Part shown: positions 26,353 to 35,711 of the stretch, piece by piece
Position numbering within the stretch: position 1 is the stretch's first letter
Layout of the letters: every line of letters begins with the position of its first letter
The notes under the pieces: model-generated
The model's input: the letters and a program-made list of their open reading frames with translations, nothing else
Database searches by the model: none
What the model was told of the DNA's origin: nothing
Position numbers and translations under genes: made by a program
Assembly: GCA_963849115.1 (NCBI GenBank)
Contig: CAWKGK010000001.1
Span: 124,001 to 188,000, forward strand
Reading direction: 5' to 3'
From: JACDAL01 sp963849115
Lineage (GTDB): Bacteria; Actinomycetota; CADDZG01; WHSQ01
DNA: 64,000 bases

Positions 26353-27572
26353 GCGAACCATCCCTTCGCCTGCTCCAACGCGCCCATGAGCACATCGATG
26401 TCCTCACGCGTGTTGTAGATGTACAGAGAAGCGCGCGCGGTGGCGGGCACGCCGAGGCGCCGCATCAACGGCTGCGCGCAGTGGTGACCGGCGCGTATGC
26501 ACACTCCTTCTTGATCCACGATCGTGGCGAGATCGTGAGGGTGAACATCGGCGACGTTGAACGAGATCGCGCCGCCGCGCTGCGCAACGTCCATGGGGCC
26601 ATGGATCTCGACCCCCGCCGCGTTCAGCTGCTCGAGCGCGTACGCGGTGAGCTCCATCTCGTGAGAGCGCACGGAATCCATTCCCAGCGATTGCAGATAG
26701 TCGACCGCCGCCCCCAGACCCACGGCCTGCGCTATGTTCATGGTGCCCGCCTCGAACTTGTGGGGGATCTCGTTCCACGTGGAGTGGTCGGCGAAGACCT
26801 CGCGGATCATCTCCCCTCCGCCGTGGAACGGGGGCATCTCTTCCAGCAGACGTTCCCGGCCGTAAAGAACGCCCGCTCCCGTTGGGCCACACATTTTGTG
26901 CGAGGAGAACGCCAGGAAGTCGGCGTTGAGCTCTGAGACATCCACCCGCATGTGGGGCGCCGCTTGCGCCGCGTCGACCACGATGAGCCCGCCCACAGCA
27001 TGAATCGCGTCGGCGAGCTCCCTCACCGGATTGATCGTTCCCAGCACGTTGGACATCAGGCCGACGCACACGAGCTTGGTCCTGTCGCCGATGAAGTTCT
27101 CGAGCAAATCCATCCGCAGCAGTCCGCCATCGTCGACGGGAAGATGGCGCAGTATCGCCCCGGTTTCCTGCGTCAGGATTTGCCACGGGACGAGGTTTGA
27201 GTGGTGCTCCATCTCTGTGACCAGAACCTCATCGCCTTCACGTACGTTAGCCCGCGCCCACGAGTAGCGCACGAGGTTGATCGACTCGGTGGTGCCCCTG
27301 GTGAACACGATCGAGCGAGGGCTGGGCGCCCCGATGAAATGGGCACATTTTGCCCGCGCACCTTCGTAGGCAGCGGTAGAGCGCTCGGCGAGCTCATACA
27401 CGGCGCGATGGATATTGGCGTTCTCATGCTCGTAGAACGAGACGATGCGCTCTATTACCTGACGGGGCTTCTGGGAGGTATTGGCCGAATCGAGATAAAC
27501 GAGGCGCTTGCCGCGCACACGCGTCTCGAAGATGGGGAAATCCTTACGCACGACCTCGGGATCGAGGGTCAT
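26349..27572 (-). CDS. sufS: Cysteine desulfurase SufS
   Basis: A 407-residue group II cysteine desulfurase. PLP lysine lies in LAFSSHKMCGPTGAGVLYG near residue 225, substrate-binding residues in EMEHHSNLVPWQ, and the catalytic cysteine in IRAGHHCAQPLMRRLG near 360 with the short loop of the SufS class. It produces persulfide for Fe-S cluster building. The start is ATG 27572, five bases past the sufC stop; the longer frame to 27692 overlaps sufC and is not homologous. Downstream sufU overlaps by four bases. Confidence 0.95.
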   Translation of the reverse strand: MTLDPEVVRKDFPIFETRVRGKRLVYLDSANTSQKPRQVIERIVSFYEHENANIHRAVYELAERSTAAYEGARAKCAHFIGAPSPRSIVFTRGTTESINLVRYSWARANVREGDEVLVTEMEHHSNLVPWQILTQETGAILRHLPVDDGGLLRMDLLENFIGDRTKLVCVGLMSNVLGTINPVRELADAIHAVGGLIVVDAAQAAPHMRVDVSELNADFLAFSSHKMCGPTGAGVLYGRERLLEEMPPFHGGGEMIREVFADHSTWNEIPHKFEAGTMNIAQAVGLGAAVDYLQSLGMDSVRSHEMELTAYALEQLNAAGVEIHGPMDVAQRGGAISFNVADVHPHDLATIVDQEGVCIRAGHHCAQPLMRRLGVPATARASLYIYNTREDIDVLMGALEQAKGWFA

Positions 27573-27576
27573 GTTT

Positions 27577-28377
<801 letters not shown>

Positions 28378-28386
28378 GTTTAGCGT

Positions 28387-28722
28387 TCACTCCTTGGGAG
28401 TCTTCTCAGGGCCGACCGAAACGAGGTCACCCTCAACCTTCACTTCAAACGCCGCTTCGGGCTTCGTTGCAGGCAGGATACGCACAGAACCGTCCGTGAC
28501 GTTGAAACGGGAGCCGTGCAGCGGACACTCGACCTCGAGCTCGTCGGGGTCGAAGTCGCCCTCCGTCAGATAGGCCTCTTCGTGAGTGCATATATCGGAC
28601 AAGGCGAAGACGTCATCGCCGACTCGATAGAGACCCACTAACTCGCCGGCTACAGAGACCTGCTTCATGCCGCCTTCGGGTATCTCGTCGAGCTTGGCAA
28701 CGACTCGGAAACCTGCCTTCAT
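28387..28722 (-). CDS. Rieske [2Fe-2S] ferredoxin of the suf operon
   Basis: A 111-residue small Rieske protein with both cluster loops, CTHEEAYLTEGDF and ECPLHGSRF (C-x-H and C-x-x-H). Such proteins resemble dioxygenase ferredoxin subunits; in actinobacterial suf operons the gene sits between sufD and sufC as here, where it may donate electrons or act as a client/sensor. It overlaps sufD by four bases (ATGA). Confidence 0.93.
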   Translation of the reverse strand: MKAGFRVVAKLDEIPEGGMKQVSVAGELVGLYRVGDDVFALSDICTHEEAYLTEGDFDPDELEVECPLHGSRFNVTDGSVRILPATKPEAAFEVKVEGDLVSVGPEKTPKE

Positions 28723-29951
28723 GCAGCCACCTCGAGGCTCTGACCACCCTCGACCTTGGCTGCGATCGCTGCGGCAAGGCCCTCACGGACCTCTGCGACG
28801 CGGATGCGATCGAGGACGTCGCCGAAGAAACCGAACACGACGAGCTTCTGCGCCGTCACACGGTCGATGCCGCGGCTCATCAAATAGAAGAGGTGCTCCT
28901 CCTCGACAGGAGACACGGTTGCCCCGTGTGTGCAGCGAACCTCGTTCGCCTCTATCTCGAGCTGCGGGATCGAGCGCGCCATCGAGTCCTCCGAAAGCAG
29001 GAGGTTGCGGTTGGCCTGGTAGGCGTCGGTGCCCTGTGCGCCCTGAAGCACCTTGATCAGCCCCGAGTACTCCGAGCGAGACTTCTCTTTGAGCGCTCCC
29101 TTGTAGAGGAGGTCCGAGGTGGTATGTGCGGCGTTGTGTGACTGAAGGGTGCGCTGGGCGAAGTGTTGCTCGGAGTCGGCGAAGTAGAGTCCGAGCATCT
29201 CGGAGAACGAGCCCTCCCCTCTGAGCACCGACTCGACTTGGGTTCGGGCGAACGCAGAGCCGAGGTTCACCGCCAGACTGCGCACCGTGGAATCACGCTG
29301 GCCCGTGAAGCGCTGCGTCTGGAAATGATGAACACTTCGTCCCCACTGCTGCAGCGAGATGTAGTTGACCGTAGCCCCCCGGCGCGCCTCGACCTCGACG
29401 ACGCTGGCGCAGATGGAGGGCTCGGCCAGCTCCTCAGAGCCGAAGCGATCGACGAAGGTGAGGCTTGCCTGCTCATCGACGACGACCGTCGTGTGCGGGA
29501 ACACCGAGCCCCCGCCGGCCACCCTCCGGGCGATCGACAGAGGCAGCTCGACCTCGACCCCCTTCGGCACGTAGACCAGCACCCCATCGGAGAGAAACGC
29601 CCCGTGCAGCGCCGTGAACTTGTGCTCCTCGATGGGAACCTCGGTGAAGAAGTGCTCCTCGAGCAGCTCCGGATGGTTCTGCGCCGCACTCCACAGGTCG
29701 GTCACGATGACCCCCCGGGCGGCCGCCTCGGGTGACAGCTCGGGCACCCCCTCAGTGGGAACGGGGGCGTCGAAGCGGTCGAAGTCGAACCTCCGCACGT
29801 CCGTGTAGCGCCACTCCTCCCCCTTGGGGTCGGGTGGGTCGAGCTTCTCGAAGACGTCGAACGCGGCCATACGGCGCTCGGCCAGCCAGGAGGGCTCGCG
29901 GAGGGCCCGGGACAGCCTCTCGGCCGCCTCTCGGGTCAACTTGTCGGGCAT
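28719..29951 (-). CDS. sufD: Fe-S cluster assembly protein SufD
   Basis: A 410-residue SufD with the right-handed beta-helix core (GATVNYISLQQWGRSVHHFQ, then QSHNAAHTTSDLLYKGALK) and C-terminal SufB/D block ([18 protein letters not shown]). It pairs with SufB to form the cluster scaffold. ATG 29951 has GGGAGAGG ten bases upstream; the open frame to 30032 has no support. It heads the operon sufD-Rieske-sufC-sufS-sufU, with sufB absent from its usual first position. A palindrome at 30044-30059 lies about 95 bases upstream. Confidence 0.94.
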   Translation of the reverse strand: MPDKLTREAAERLSRALREPSWLAERRMAAFDVFEKLDPPDPKGEEWRYTDVRRFDFDRFDAPVPTEGVPELSPEAAARGVIVTDLWSAAQNHPELLEEHFFTEVPIEEHKFTALHGAFLSDGVLVYVPKGVEVELPLSIARRVAGGGSVFPHTTVVVDEQASLTFVDRFGSEELAEPSICASVVEVEARRGATVNYISLQQWGRSVHHFQTQRFTGQRDSTVRSLAVNLGSAFARTQVESVLRGEGSFSEMLGLYFADSEQHFAQRTLQSHNAAHTTSDLLYKGALKEKSRSEYSGLIKVLQGAQGTDAYQANRNLLLSEDSMARSIPQLEIEANEVRCTHGATVSPVEEEHLFYLMSRGIDRVTAQKLVVFGFFGDVLDRIRVAEVREGLAAAIAAKVEGGQSLEVAA

Positions 29952-30043
29952 ACGAAGGGCACCTCTCCCAGAACCGGATCGCAGGGACTCCGCGCAGCGT
30001 TTTGCCCGCGGACGCCCACTTTGTGAACCCATTCACGATAACA

Positions 30044-30059
30044 GTTAGGGTCACCTAAC
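30044..30059. promoter_or_regulatory. Putative suf operator, copy 1 (GTTAGG-N4-CCTAAC)
   Basis: Perfect 6-base inverted arms GTTAGG/CCTAAC around GTCA. The reverse complement of its core (TTAGGTGACCCTAA) differs by one base from the copy upstream of sufB (TTAGGTTACCCTAA at 48743-48756). TTAGG half-sites resemble those of DtxR/IdeR-type iron boxes, but the spacing here is shorter. Position about 95 bases upstream of sufD fits a repressor or activator site. Confidence 0.6.
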
Positions 30060-30459
30060 GTCGAGCCCGGGGGGCGCGCACGGCTTCCGGCGGCGCTGCG
30101 ACGCCCCATGTGGCGGCCCCCCGACCCTCAGCCGGCTCTGTGTCAGGAATCGTGCGGAAACCGCCCTCAGCTGACACAAAGCCAGATTGGGGGCGGCGCC
30201 GCCGTCGGTTCTGATCGAGGGGCCTGACGTTCCGTGCATCAAATTCACTTGTGCACACATCGGAAAGCCGCGCGGGTTTCTCCCCCACAATAGTTACGAG
30301 TCGTTCCCTTGGGGCGTCAGGACCGCTCCGGTGTCGAGTGGCCATCGTCGCCAACTCGGGAGACGAAGGTACGATTCGCAACATGACTCTTCGCTGGTCA
30401 CGATCCGGGTTGATCGGGGTCGTTCTGCCAAGGCTCAATGAGCGTTCGACGGAGGGGGA
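30060..30459. other. Intergenic region with structured repeat
   Basis: About 400 bases between the suf operator and a small plus-strand gene. Apart from the 57-base repeat at 30139-30195 I see no supported gene; the long minus-strand frame across it is Arg/Pro-rich with no family features. Confidence 0.45.
30139..30195 (+). repeat. Structured dispersed repeat, copy R1
   Basis: Shares 43 of 57 aligned bases with 39907-39963. A 13-base stem with one mismatch (GGCTCTGTGTCAG at 30134-30146 with CTGACACAAAGCC at 30171-30183) encloses a loop containing AGGAATCGTGCGG. No T run follows, so it is not an ordinary terminator. Confidence 0.55.
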
Positions 30460-30663
30460 GTGAAGAAGCACCGCTGGATCGTCGCTGTCATCTATCAACT
30501 GTCCGAGGAAGAGGCCGACCAAGCTGACAAGGGAGCGATCGTAAATCTCGATCACGGCCATCGGATCGGCGTGGACGGGCCCGGGTGCCGGGATTGCCAG
30601 AGACCGTACGAGGACGCCCATGGCACCTTTTGCGACACAGCGGAGGTCGAGAGGCACACTTGA
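30460..30663 (+). CDS. Small CxxC protein, unknown function
   Basis: A 67-residue protein starting at GTG 30460 immediately after GGAGGGGGA, a strong ribosome site. It has an acidic middle and GPGCRDCQRPYEDA followed by a third Cys, suggesting a small metal- or cluster-binding knuckle. It ends 80 bases before the GntR gene. No family was recognised. Confidence 0.55.
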   Translation: MKKHRWIVAVIYQLSEEEADQADKGAIVNLDHGHRIGVDGPGCRDCQRPYEDAHGTFCDTAEVERHT

Positions 30664-30744
30664 GCTACCTCGACATCTATTTTCTCCAAAGGAGAAGACC
30701 CGTATGAGCCCTGTGCTGACGAGAAGATTTCCGATCTAGCGTCG

Positions 30745-31440
30745 ATGGCAGACGAATCGATTGAACGGTTCGAACGTCGTGTTCCTTTGCGCGAACGAGT
30801 CTTCGAGGAACTGGAAGAGCTGATTGTCTACGGCAGGCTGGCGCCCGGAGAGCACCTCGTGGAGGTGGCCGTCGCGAAGAGACTCGGCGTGAGCAGGATC
30901 CCCGTGCGCGAGGCCCTTCAACTACTGCACCGGGATGGCTGGGTTGACCTACGCCCCGGGCAGGGTGCATTTGTCCATCAGCCGACGCTCGAGGAGGTGG
31001 AGGACGCCTTTAGCGTCAGAACCGTCTTGGAGGCGGAGTCGGCAAGGTCGGCGGCATCCTGCGCCACCGAGGAGTCGGTGCAGACGCTCAGGGCTATCCT
31101 GAACGCAGGAACCAAGGCATTGCTACGAGGCGACGATAAAGAGCTCGTGCTGCTCAACTCGAGCTTCCATGCCCGGGTGACCGACATCGGAGGTAATCGA
31201 GTCCTGAAATCGCTTATCGCTGCCTTGGACAAACGCATTCGCTGGTACTTCGCCCCTGTAGTCAGATATCGAGGACCGGACTCCTGGCGGGAGCATGCGG
31301 AGTTGGTGGGCGCCATAGCGGCGGGGGACGCCGAACTCGCTGCCGACGTCATGCGGAACCACGCCGAAGCTACAAGGTCGGCTCACCGCCAAGCTCGATC
31401 CGACGACAGACTCGAAACCGAACACACTGTGTCCGAGTAG
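30745..31440 (+). CDS. GntR family regulator, FadR/FCD type
   Basis: A 231-residue regulator: N-terminal GntR winged helix (PGEHLVEVAVAKRLGVSRIP, then VREALQLLHRDGW) at about residues 20-85, and an FCD effector domain at about 95-220 with FHARVTDIGGNRVL and the late H-x3-H type metal-binding residues (EHAELVGAIAAGD, RNHAEATRSAH). FCD regulators respond to organic acids. Convergent with the membrane protein/Nramp genes; its targets might be the nearby 2-oxoacid oxidoreductase operon, but this is only inference. Confidence 0.9.
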   Translation: MADESIERFERRVPLRERVFEELEELIVYGRLAPGEHLVEVAVAKRLGVSRIPVREALQLLHRDGWVDLRPGQGAFVHQPTLEEVEDAFSVRTVLEAESARSAASCATEESVQTLRAILNAGTKALLRGDDKELVLLNSSFHARVTDIGGNRVLKSLIAALDKRIRWYFAPVVRYRGPDSWREHAELVGAIAAGDAELAADVMRNHAEATRSAHRQARSDDRLETEHTVSE

Positions 31441-31513
31441 CAACCGCCCCCCGGCCGGGAAGACGGTTGCACCACGGGCAATCGAGCCAAGTCGACCGCT
31501 GTTCCCTCCAAAA

Positions 31514-31954
31514 CTAGTTTCGAGACTTGGGCTTGTGCGTCAAGCTTCCTTCGGGGGACACCTTCCTTCCCCTCGTACCGGCATTGTCGAGCCACGTCGA
31601 TATCTGATGGTGAAGCAGCAGGAAGCCCAGCCCATATGCCCCGCCCACGAGCGCCTGGTAAATCGCGAATGCAGCCACTCCGTCGGGGAACCCTTCCCCC
31701 ACCAATATCTCCTGAGCAATACGGGCGACCGGGAGGGCGGCCGACCAGAACAGGATCCCCGGTCCAAAACCCTCCCGCATGCGACCGCTTTCGAGCAGCC
31801 AGCCGTACGCTACTCCGGCGATGACCAGCGTTATCGTCAGCGCGGCGATGCCCGGAAGGCTACCGGCCAGCCCTCCGGCGGACGCAGTGAGCGCCGCCAT
31901 CAGGCCGCCGGTGGCCACTGCCGTCAAACCTCCCGCTAGCAGATGCGGCCTCAC
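31514..31954 (-). CDS. Small polytopic membrane protein, unknown function
   Basis: A 146-residue protein with about four hydrophobic helices (LAGGLTAVATGGLMAALTAS, AALTITLVIAGVAYGWLL, FGPGILFWSAALPVARIA, YQALVGGAYGLGFLLLHH) and a basic C-terminal tail. No conserved family motif was recognised. It begins 27 bases after the Nramp-like gene on the same strand and is likely the last gene of that operon. Confidence 0.65.
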   Translation of the reverse strand: MRPHLLAGGLTAVATGGLMAALTASAGGLAGSLPGIAALTITLVIAGVAYGWLLESGRMREGFGPGILFWSAALPVARIAQEILVGEGFPDGVAAFAIYQALVGGAYGLGFLLLHHQISTWLDNAGTRGRKVSPEGSLTHKPKSRN

Positions 31955-31981
31955 GCCATTACTCGCGGCTGAAGCGGTCGG

Positions 31982-33475
31982 TTAGTCAGGCAAAGCTCCA
32001 AAGACCGCGAGGCTGACGAACAGCCCGCCCAGGTAAATCAACGCACCCAAACACAGTGCAAAGGTGCTCACGAGCCGGGGCTGGATCTTCTTGGGAAGAA
32101 GCTTCTTGTTGGTGTACAGCAACACAAGGCAGTATGCCCCCATCACAAACGCGGAGAGGAACGCCAGCATGTTGAGGATGAAGCCGGGCCCGTCCTCGTT
32201 GCCCATGATGCCGAGGCCGACAAGCGTCAGGACCACAGTTCCGGCCGCCACGGCAATCCACACGTAGGTCAGATAGATCCTGCTCATGCTCCACTTCCGA
32301 GTGAAGGGCATGAAGTAGTAGGTCATGTCGGCATTACCCCGCGCAAGGGCGTCGAAGATCCCGAAACTCAGCTTCCACCCGACGATTGCGATGAACAAGA
32401 AGAACGCAACGCGCGCAAAGTCGCCTCCGGCTTCGCCGAAGGCATTGGCCATGGCCGGAATCGTCTCGCTGTCCTCTCCGGCCCGGATCTTCTCGGCCGC
32501 CGTGGGGTCGATGCGCGCGGCGGACAAGGCCAAGACGGTGTAGATGACGGTCGTGACCATAGTGATACCCCAGAAGAGCACACCGGCGTCGAACATGTTC
32601 CACCTACGCCAGCCCTGCCATTTCTCCATCTCCTCAGGCTTCTCCGAATCGAAAGTGAACCCGCGCGCGGGCATGGTCTCTTCCTCATCGAGACTCCGAA
32701 TTCCCCTGATCTTAGGCAAGTAGTGGCCCATGCCGGAGCCCTTGTCGCGCAGCCACAGCGTGTACCACATCTGCTGCATCCCGGAGGGACCCGCAAACGC
32801 AAGCGACCCGATGATGATCGGGAACCACGCCGCAGTGAACCACTCGGAATCGATAAAGCCGAACGAGAACGTGCCGGTGATAGTGGAGCCGACATCCGCC
32901 AGCTCGCCCACCAGCGAAGCGATAATCGCCGAGCCGATCACGAGTATGGAGATGAACGTTGTGAGCACGGTCTCGACGACGTTGTACACGACCTTCGAGA
33001 AAGTAAGGATCAACGCGATCAAGACGAGGCCGGCAATCGCAGTCGGGACCCAGGGGACTCCCGTCAATGTCTCGAACGCTTGGGCCCCCAAGGCCACGTG
33101 ACCCGGAAAAATATAGATGAGTATCCCGGTTGCGTAGAAAAACCACATCGCCGCACGGTGGATGCGGGCAGCACCGAAGAAGATGCTCTCGCCTGTCGCC
33201 ATGGCCCACCGCGCCATCTCCATCATGACCACAAGCTGAACGGTTACACCGATCAAGAACAGCCACCGGATCTGTGTCCCGAAGACGATCACGAGTCGCG
33301 GCCACAGGAACGTCTCGCCCAGCCCCACCGCCAGTGCGGTCAAGGCCATGCCGGGGCCCAGCAGGTGGATCGGCTTCAATGGAGCGGGAAGTGGTCGGAT
33401 GGGCAGCGGGTCCTCCCGTCCCATCGCTACCGTTCTTTCTCCTGCTACTTCCTCGGTTTCCTTGAGCGCTCCCAC
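31982..33475 (-). CDS. Divergent Nramp-like membrane transporter
   Basis: A 497-residue protein with about 11 hydrophobic helices and the overall Nramp plan starting at LGPGMALTALAVGLGETFLW. In canonical Mn/Fe Nramps helix 1 carries DPGN and helix 6 an M-P-H motif as metal ligands; here the corresponding places read GLGE and AFAGPSGMQQMW, so the classical site is not conserved. A cytoplasmic loop of about 60 residues (RDKGSGMGHYLPKIRGIRS) follows helix 6. Substrate cannot be assumed to be Mn or Fe. GTG 33475 has GGGAGGA four bases upstream. It trails the 2-oxoacid oxidoreductase operon by about 130 bases after the last small gene. Confidence 0.8.
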   Translation of the reverse strand: MGALKETEEVAGERTVAMGREDPLPIRPLPAPLKPIHLLGPGMALTALAVGLGETFLWPRLVIVFGTQIRWLFLIGVTVQLVVMMEMARWAMATGESIFFGAARIHRAAMWFFYATGILIYIFPGHVALGAQAFETLTGVPWVPTAIAGLVLIALILTFSKVVYNVVETVLTTFISILVIGSAIIASLVGELADVGSTITGTFSFGFIDSEWFTAAWFPIIIGSLAFAGPSGMQQMWYTLWLRDKGSGMGHYLPKIRGIRSLDEEETMPARGFTFDSEKPEEMEKWQGWRRWNMFDAGVLFWGITMVTTVIYTVLALSAARIDPTAAEKIRAGEDSETIPAMANAFGEAGGDFARVAFFLFIAIVGWKLSFGIFDALARGNADMTYYFMPFTRKWSMSRIYLTYVWIAVAAGTVVLTLVGLGIMGNEDGPGFILNMLAFLSAFVMGAYCLVLLYTNKKLLPKKIQPRLVSTFALCLGALIYLGGLFVSLAVFGALPD

Positions 33476-33608
33476 GCTATCCTCCCGTCAGAGAATGAGC
33501 CCGGACCGACGGCCGGCGCCGGGCGACCTTCAAGCTCCCTTGCGTCACTCCTTTCTCAACGTTTCGGCGTCACCTCCAATGACATACCTCTTCCCAAGGG
33601 GCAAGTGC

Positions 33609-33881
33609 CTAGGGCAACCTCACGACGCTGATCGGATTGGGAGAGCGGTAATCGCTCGCGTTGTCGATCAATTCGATCTCCCCCCTATCGGACATGAGAT
33701 GAAAAGAACCGTCTGCCGGGTAGTTGCGGATGATCACGATCGTGTCGTCGGCGTGTGTATAGCGCTCTTCGCTGAACGATGGAGTCTGGCGCGTCTCACA
33801 ATTCACCGCCGCCTCACCGGACCACACGAACCGATATGGGGCCAGTGGAAGACGCAACTCGTAGGGATACGTCTTCTCCAC
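33609..33881 (-). CDS. Small protein of the oxidoreductase operon, unknown (third of three)
   Basis: A 90-residue protein from GTG 33881 (GAGG eight bases upstream). The sequence YPYELRLPLAPYRFVWSGEA, then HADDTIVIIRNYPADGSF looks like a compact beta-rich domain. No signal peptide or membrane segment. It is spaced ten bases from the preceding small gene and is likely co-transcribed with the 2-oxoacid oxidoreductase genes. No family recognised. Confidence 0.6.
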   Translation of the reverse strand: MEKTYPYELRLPLAPYRFVWSGEAAVNCETRQTPSFSEERYTHADDTIVIIRNYPADGSFHLMSDRGEIELIDNASDYRSPNPISVVRLP

Positions 33882-33891
33882 TTTCAGCGCC

Positions 33892-34185
33892 TCACTCCTC
33901 CCGGTCTCGCCCCAGGCCAAGCTTCTCGAAGAGCGAATCCTGTTCGGGCCCGGGTTCGATTGCCTCGAGCATCTCGACCGGGCTTCTACCCGCTTGTGTC
34001 AAGAGCTCCCGAGCTGCGTCGAAGAGCGGCGAGCGCTGTTCGACCGGCACCCGCTCGACCGCAAGGTTGGTCATCACCTGCAAGACGGCTGCGCGCATGG
34101 CGTCGCCTCCCCCTCCGGGGGCCTCGCCCGGGCGCGTCAACGGGATGACGTTCAACGCTGGGACGTTCATGGGACGCGGCGTCAC
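33892..34185 (-). CDS. Small helical protein of the oxidoreductase operon, unknown (second of three)
   Basis: A 97-residue protein starting at GTG 34185, which shares one base with the preceding stop (TAGTG). After a Pro-rich start it is largely helical: MRAAVLQVMTNLAVERVPVE, then LFDAARELLTQAGRSPVEML, ending DSLFEKLGLGRDREE. The overlap with its neighbour shows it is a real coupled gene. Function unknown. Confidence 0.6.
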   Translation of the reverse strand: MTPRPMNVPALNVIPLTRPGEAPGGGGDAMRAAVLQVMTNLAVERVPVEQRSPLFDAARELLTQAGRSPVEMLEAIEPGPEQDSLFEKLGLGRDREE

Positions 34186-34460
34186 TACTCGCCGTTTCCC
34201 TGCAACGCGAGAAGCTCGGTAGCCAGCCGCCCGCGCAGGCCCTCTTCCGAGAGATCCAAGACCTCGTACAGCTCGAAGCGTTTGCCCGCCTCGCGGCCGT
34301 CGGCCAGCAGGACAGGTTTGCCCTCCGTCCACACCTCGAAACGAGGGTCGGAGCTTTGCGAACCGACCCGCAGCACGCACTCCAGCAAGTCGCGCCGATC
34401 AGAGAAGTAGCGCTGCTGCCGCCCCCCGTCGAAGCGCAACTGCAACTCGGCGTTGCCCAA
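34185..34460 (-). CDS. Small protein of the oxidoreductase operon, unknown (first of three)
   Basis: A 91-residue protein from TTG 34460 with GGGAGGGGG eight bases upstream. The sequence has a beta-strand-rich first half (AELQLRFDGGRQQRYFSD, PRFEVWTEGKPVLLADG) and a helical end. It begins about 95 bases after the oxidoreductase beta-subunit stop. No family recognised; possibly a maturation or regulatory partner. Confidence 0.6.
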   Translation of the reverse strand: MGNAELQLRFDGGRQQRYFSDRRDLLECVLRVGSQSSDPRFEVWTEGKPVLLADGREAGKRFELYEVLDLSEEGLRGRLATELLALQGNGE

Positions 34461-34556
34461 GCCCTGGTCCCCCTCCCGCTACGCACTCTCTCGTGTCGTC
34501 AACGGAAACACTTCCCAACGGATCGAGATGCTGTGTTTCGGGCTAAACCTCCCGGC

Positions 34557-35648
34557 CTATGCCCCGATGCCTCGGTTAACGGGCAGGGAATACTCCTCCT
34601 CTTTCAGGTTCTTGTGCGCCTCTGGATCCTCGAGTTCCCTCAGCCTCTTGGGAACGTCGGCGCCCATGTCCTCCCAGTTGCGGTTCGCAGCAACCTGAAG
34701 CAGGGCTACGTGCTCGGGGTGCAGATGGCCGAACCGTCCCTGCATAGCCAGATAGTCGACCACCGGACGCTGCTCGGGCGGAATGAAGTACTCGTACTTC
34801 CGCTCCTCAGGGTCGTACTCCCACACCGGGAACAGTCCGGACTCGACCACTCTGCGGCCCAGCTCGACCGTCATCGGCGTCTGATACACCCAGCCCTTCT
34901 GACAAGGCGTATAGCAGTGCAGGAACGCAGCGCCTCTGTGGTTGAGACCCTTGCGGGTCTTGTTCATCAAATCAATCGTGTAACCGACTGTGGTGGTCGC
35001 GACATAGCAGTTCGGGTGGCCTTCGGACATCATCTTTGCAAGGTTCTTCGGAGGAAGCTTCTTGCCCTCCGGAATCACCTTCCCCGGAGGCGTGAACGTG
35101 GTCGACCCTCCGTAAGGGGTGGTCGGCGAGGTCTGAATACCCGTGTTCGCATAGCACTCGTTGTCGTAGCAGATGAACAGAGCGTCGTGGTTGCGATACA
35201 GGGCTCCAGAAATAGAACCGATGCCGATGTCCGCAGCACTTCCGTCTCCGGCCATGACGAGGATGTTCGGATACTCGCCCTTGTACTTGCCCTTTCGGAT
35301 CATTGACTCGTAAGCGGCCGCCATCCCCGACGTAAACGAACCTCCGGAAGCGATCTGCGTGTGCGCCCAGGGCACCGTGTACGGCGTCGACATGTAGGTT
35401 GCGTTGGCCACGTACATGCAACCTGTGGGGCCGGCGACGACTGTGTTCTGACCAGCCGCCTTTAGCACCCAGCGATACTGAATGGCAGGGCCACAACCCG
35501 CACAGGTCCGATGGCCGGCCTGATAAGGATCTTCCTTCGGCATATCGGGCAGGTAATGCAGGTTGCGCCCGACTTCGTCGGGCACTGTTGCCGATCGCCC
35601 CTGCTCTTCAAACAGCGGCAGATGTTGACGGACTACCTCTTGAGACAT
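34557..35648 (-). CDS. 2-oxoacid:acceptor oxidoreductase beta subunit (TPP- and Fe-S-binding)
   Basis: A 363-residue PorB-type subunit. Near the start HRTCAGCGPAI supplies two cluster cysteines; GPTGCMYVANATYMSTPYTV matches the pyruvate-type beta subunit, and the TPP motif runs from MAGDGSAADIGIGSISGAL to CYDNECYANTG. HCYTPCQKGW supplies a further cysteine. With the alpha subunit it oxidatively decarboxylates a 2-oxoacid to acyl-CoA. ATG 35648 has GGAAGGGGA upstream; the frame from 35666 lacks support. Substrate (pyruvate or a larger oxoacid) not determinable here. Confidence 0.88.
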   Translation of the reverse strand: MSQEVVRQHLPLFEEQGRSATVPDEVGRNLHYLPDMPKEDPYQAGHRTCAGCGPAIQYRWVLKAAGQNTVVAGPTGCMYVANATYMSTPYTVPWAHTQIASGGSFTSGMAAAYESMIRKGKYKGEYPNILVMAGDGSAADIGIGSISGALYRNHDALFICYDNECYANTGIQTSPTTPYGGSTTFTPPGKVIPEGKKLPPKNLAKMMSEGHPNCYVATTTVGYTIDLMNKTRKGLNHRGAAFLHCYTPCQKGWVYQTPMTVELGRRVVESGLFPVWEYDPEERKYEYFIPPEQRPVVDYLAMQGRFGHLHPEHVALLQVAANRNWEDMGADVPKRLRELEDPEAHKNLKEEEYSLPVNRGIGA

Positions 35649-35711
35649 CGGGCTATCCCCTTCCACCTAATCGTTGTTCTCTGATTCTCTCGCTTGCACC
35701 TGTGCTCACTC

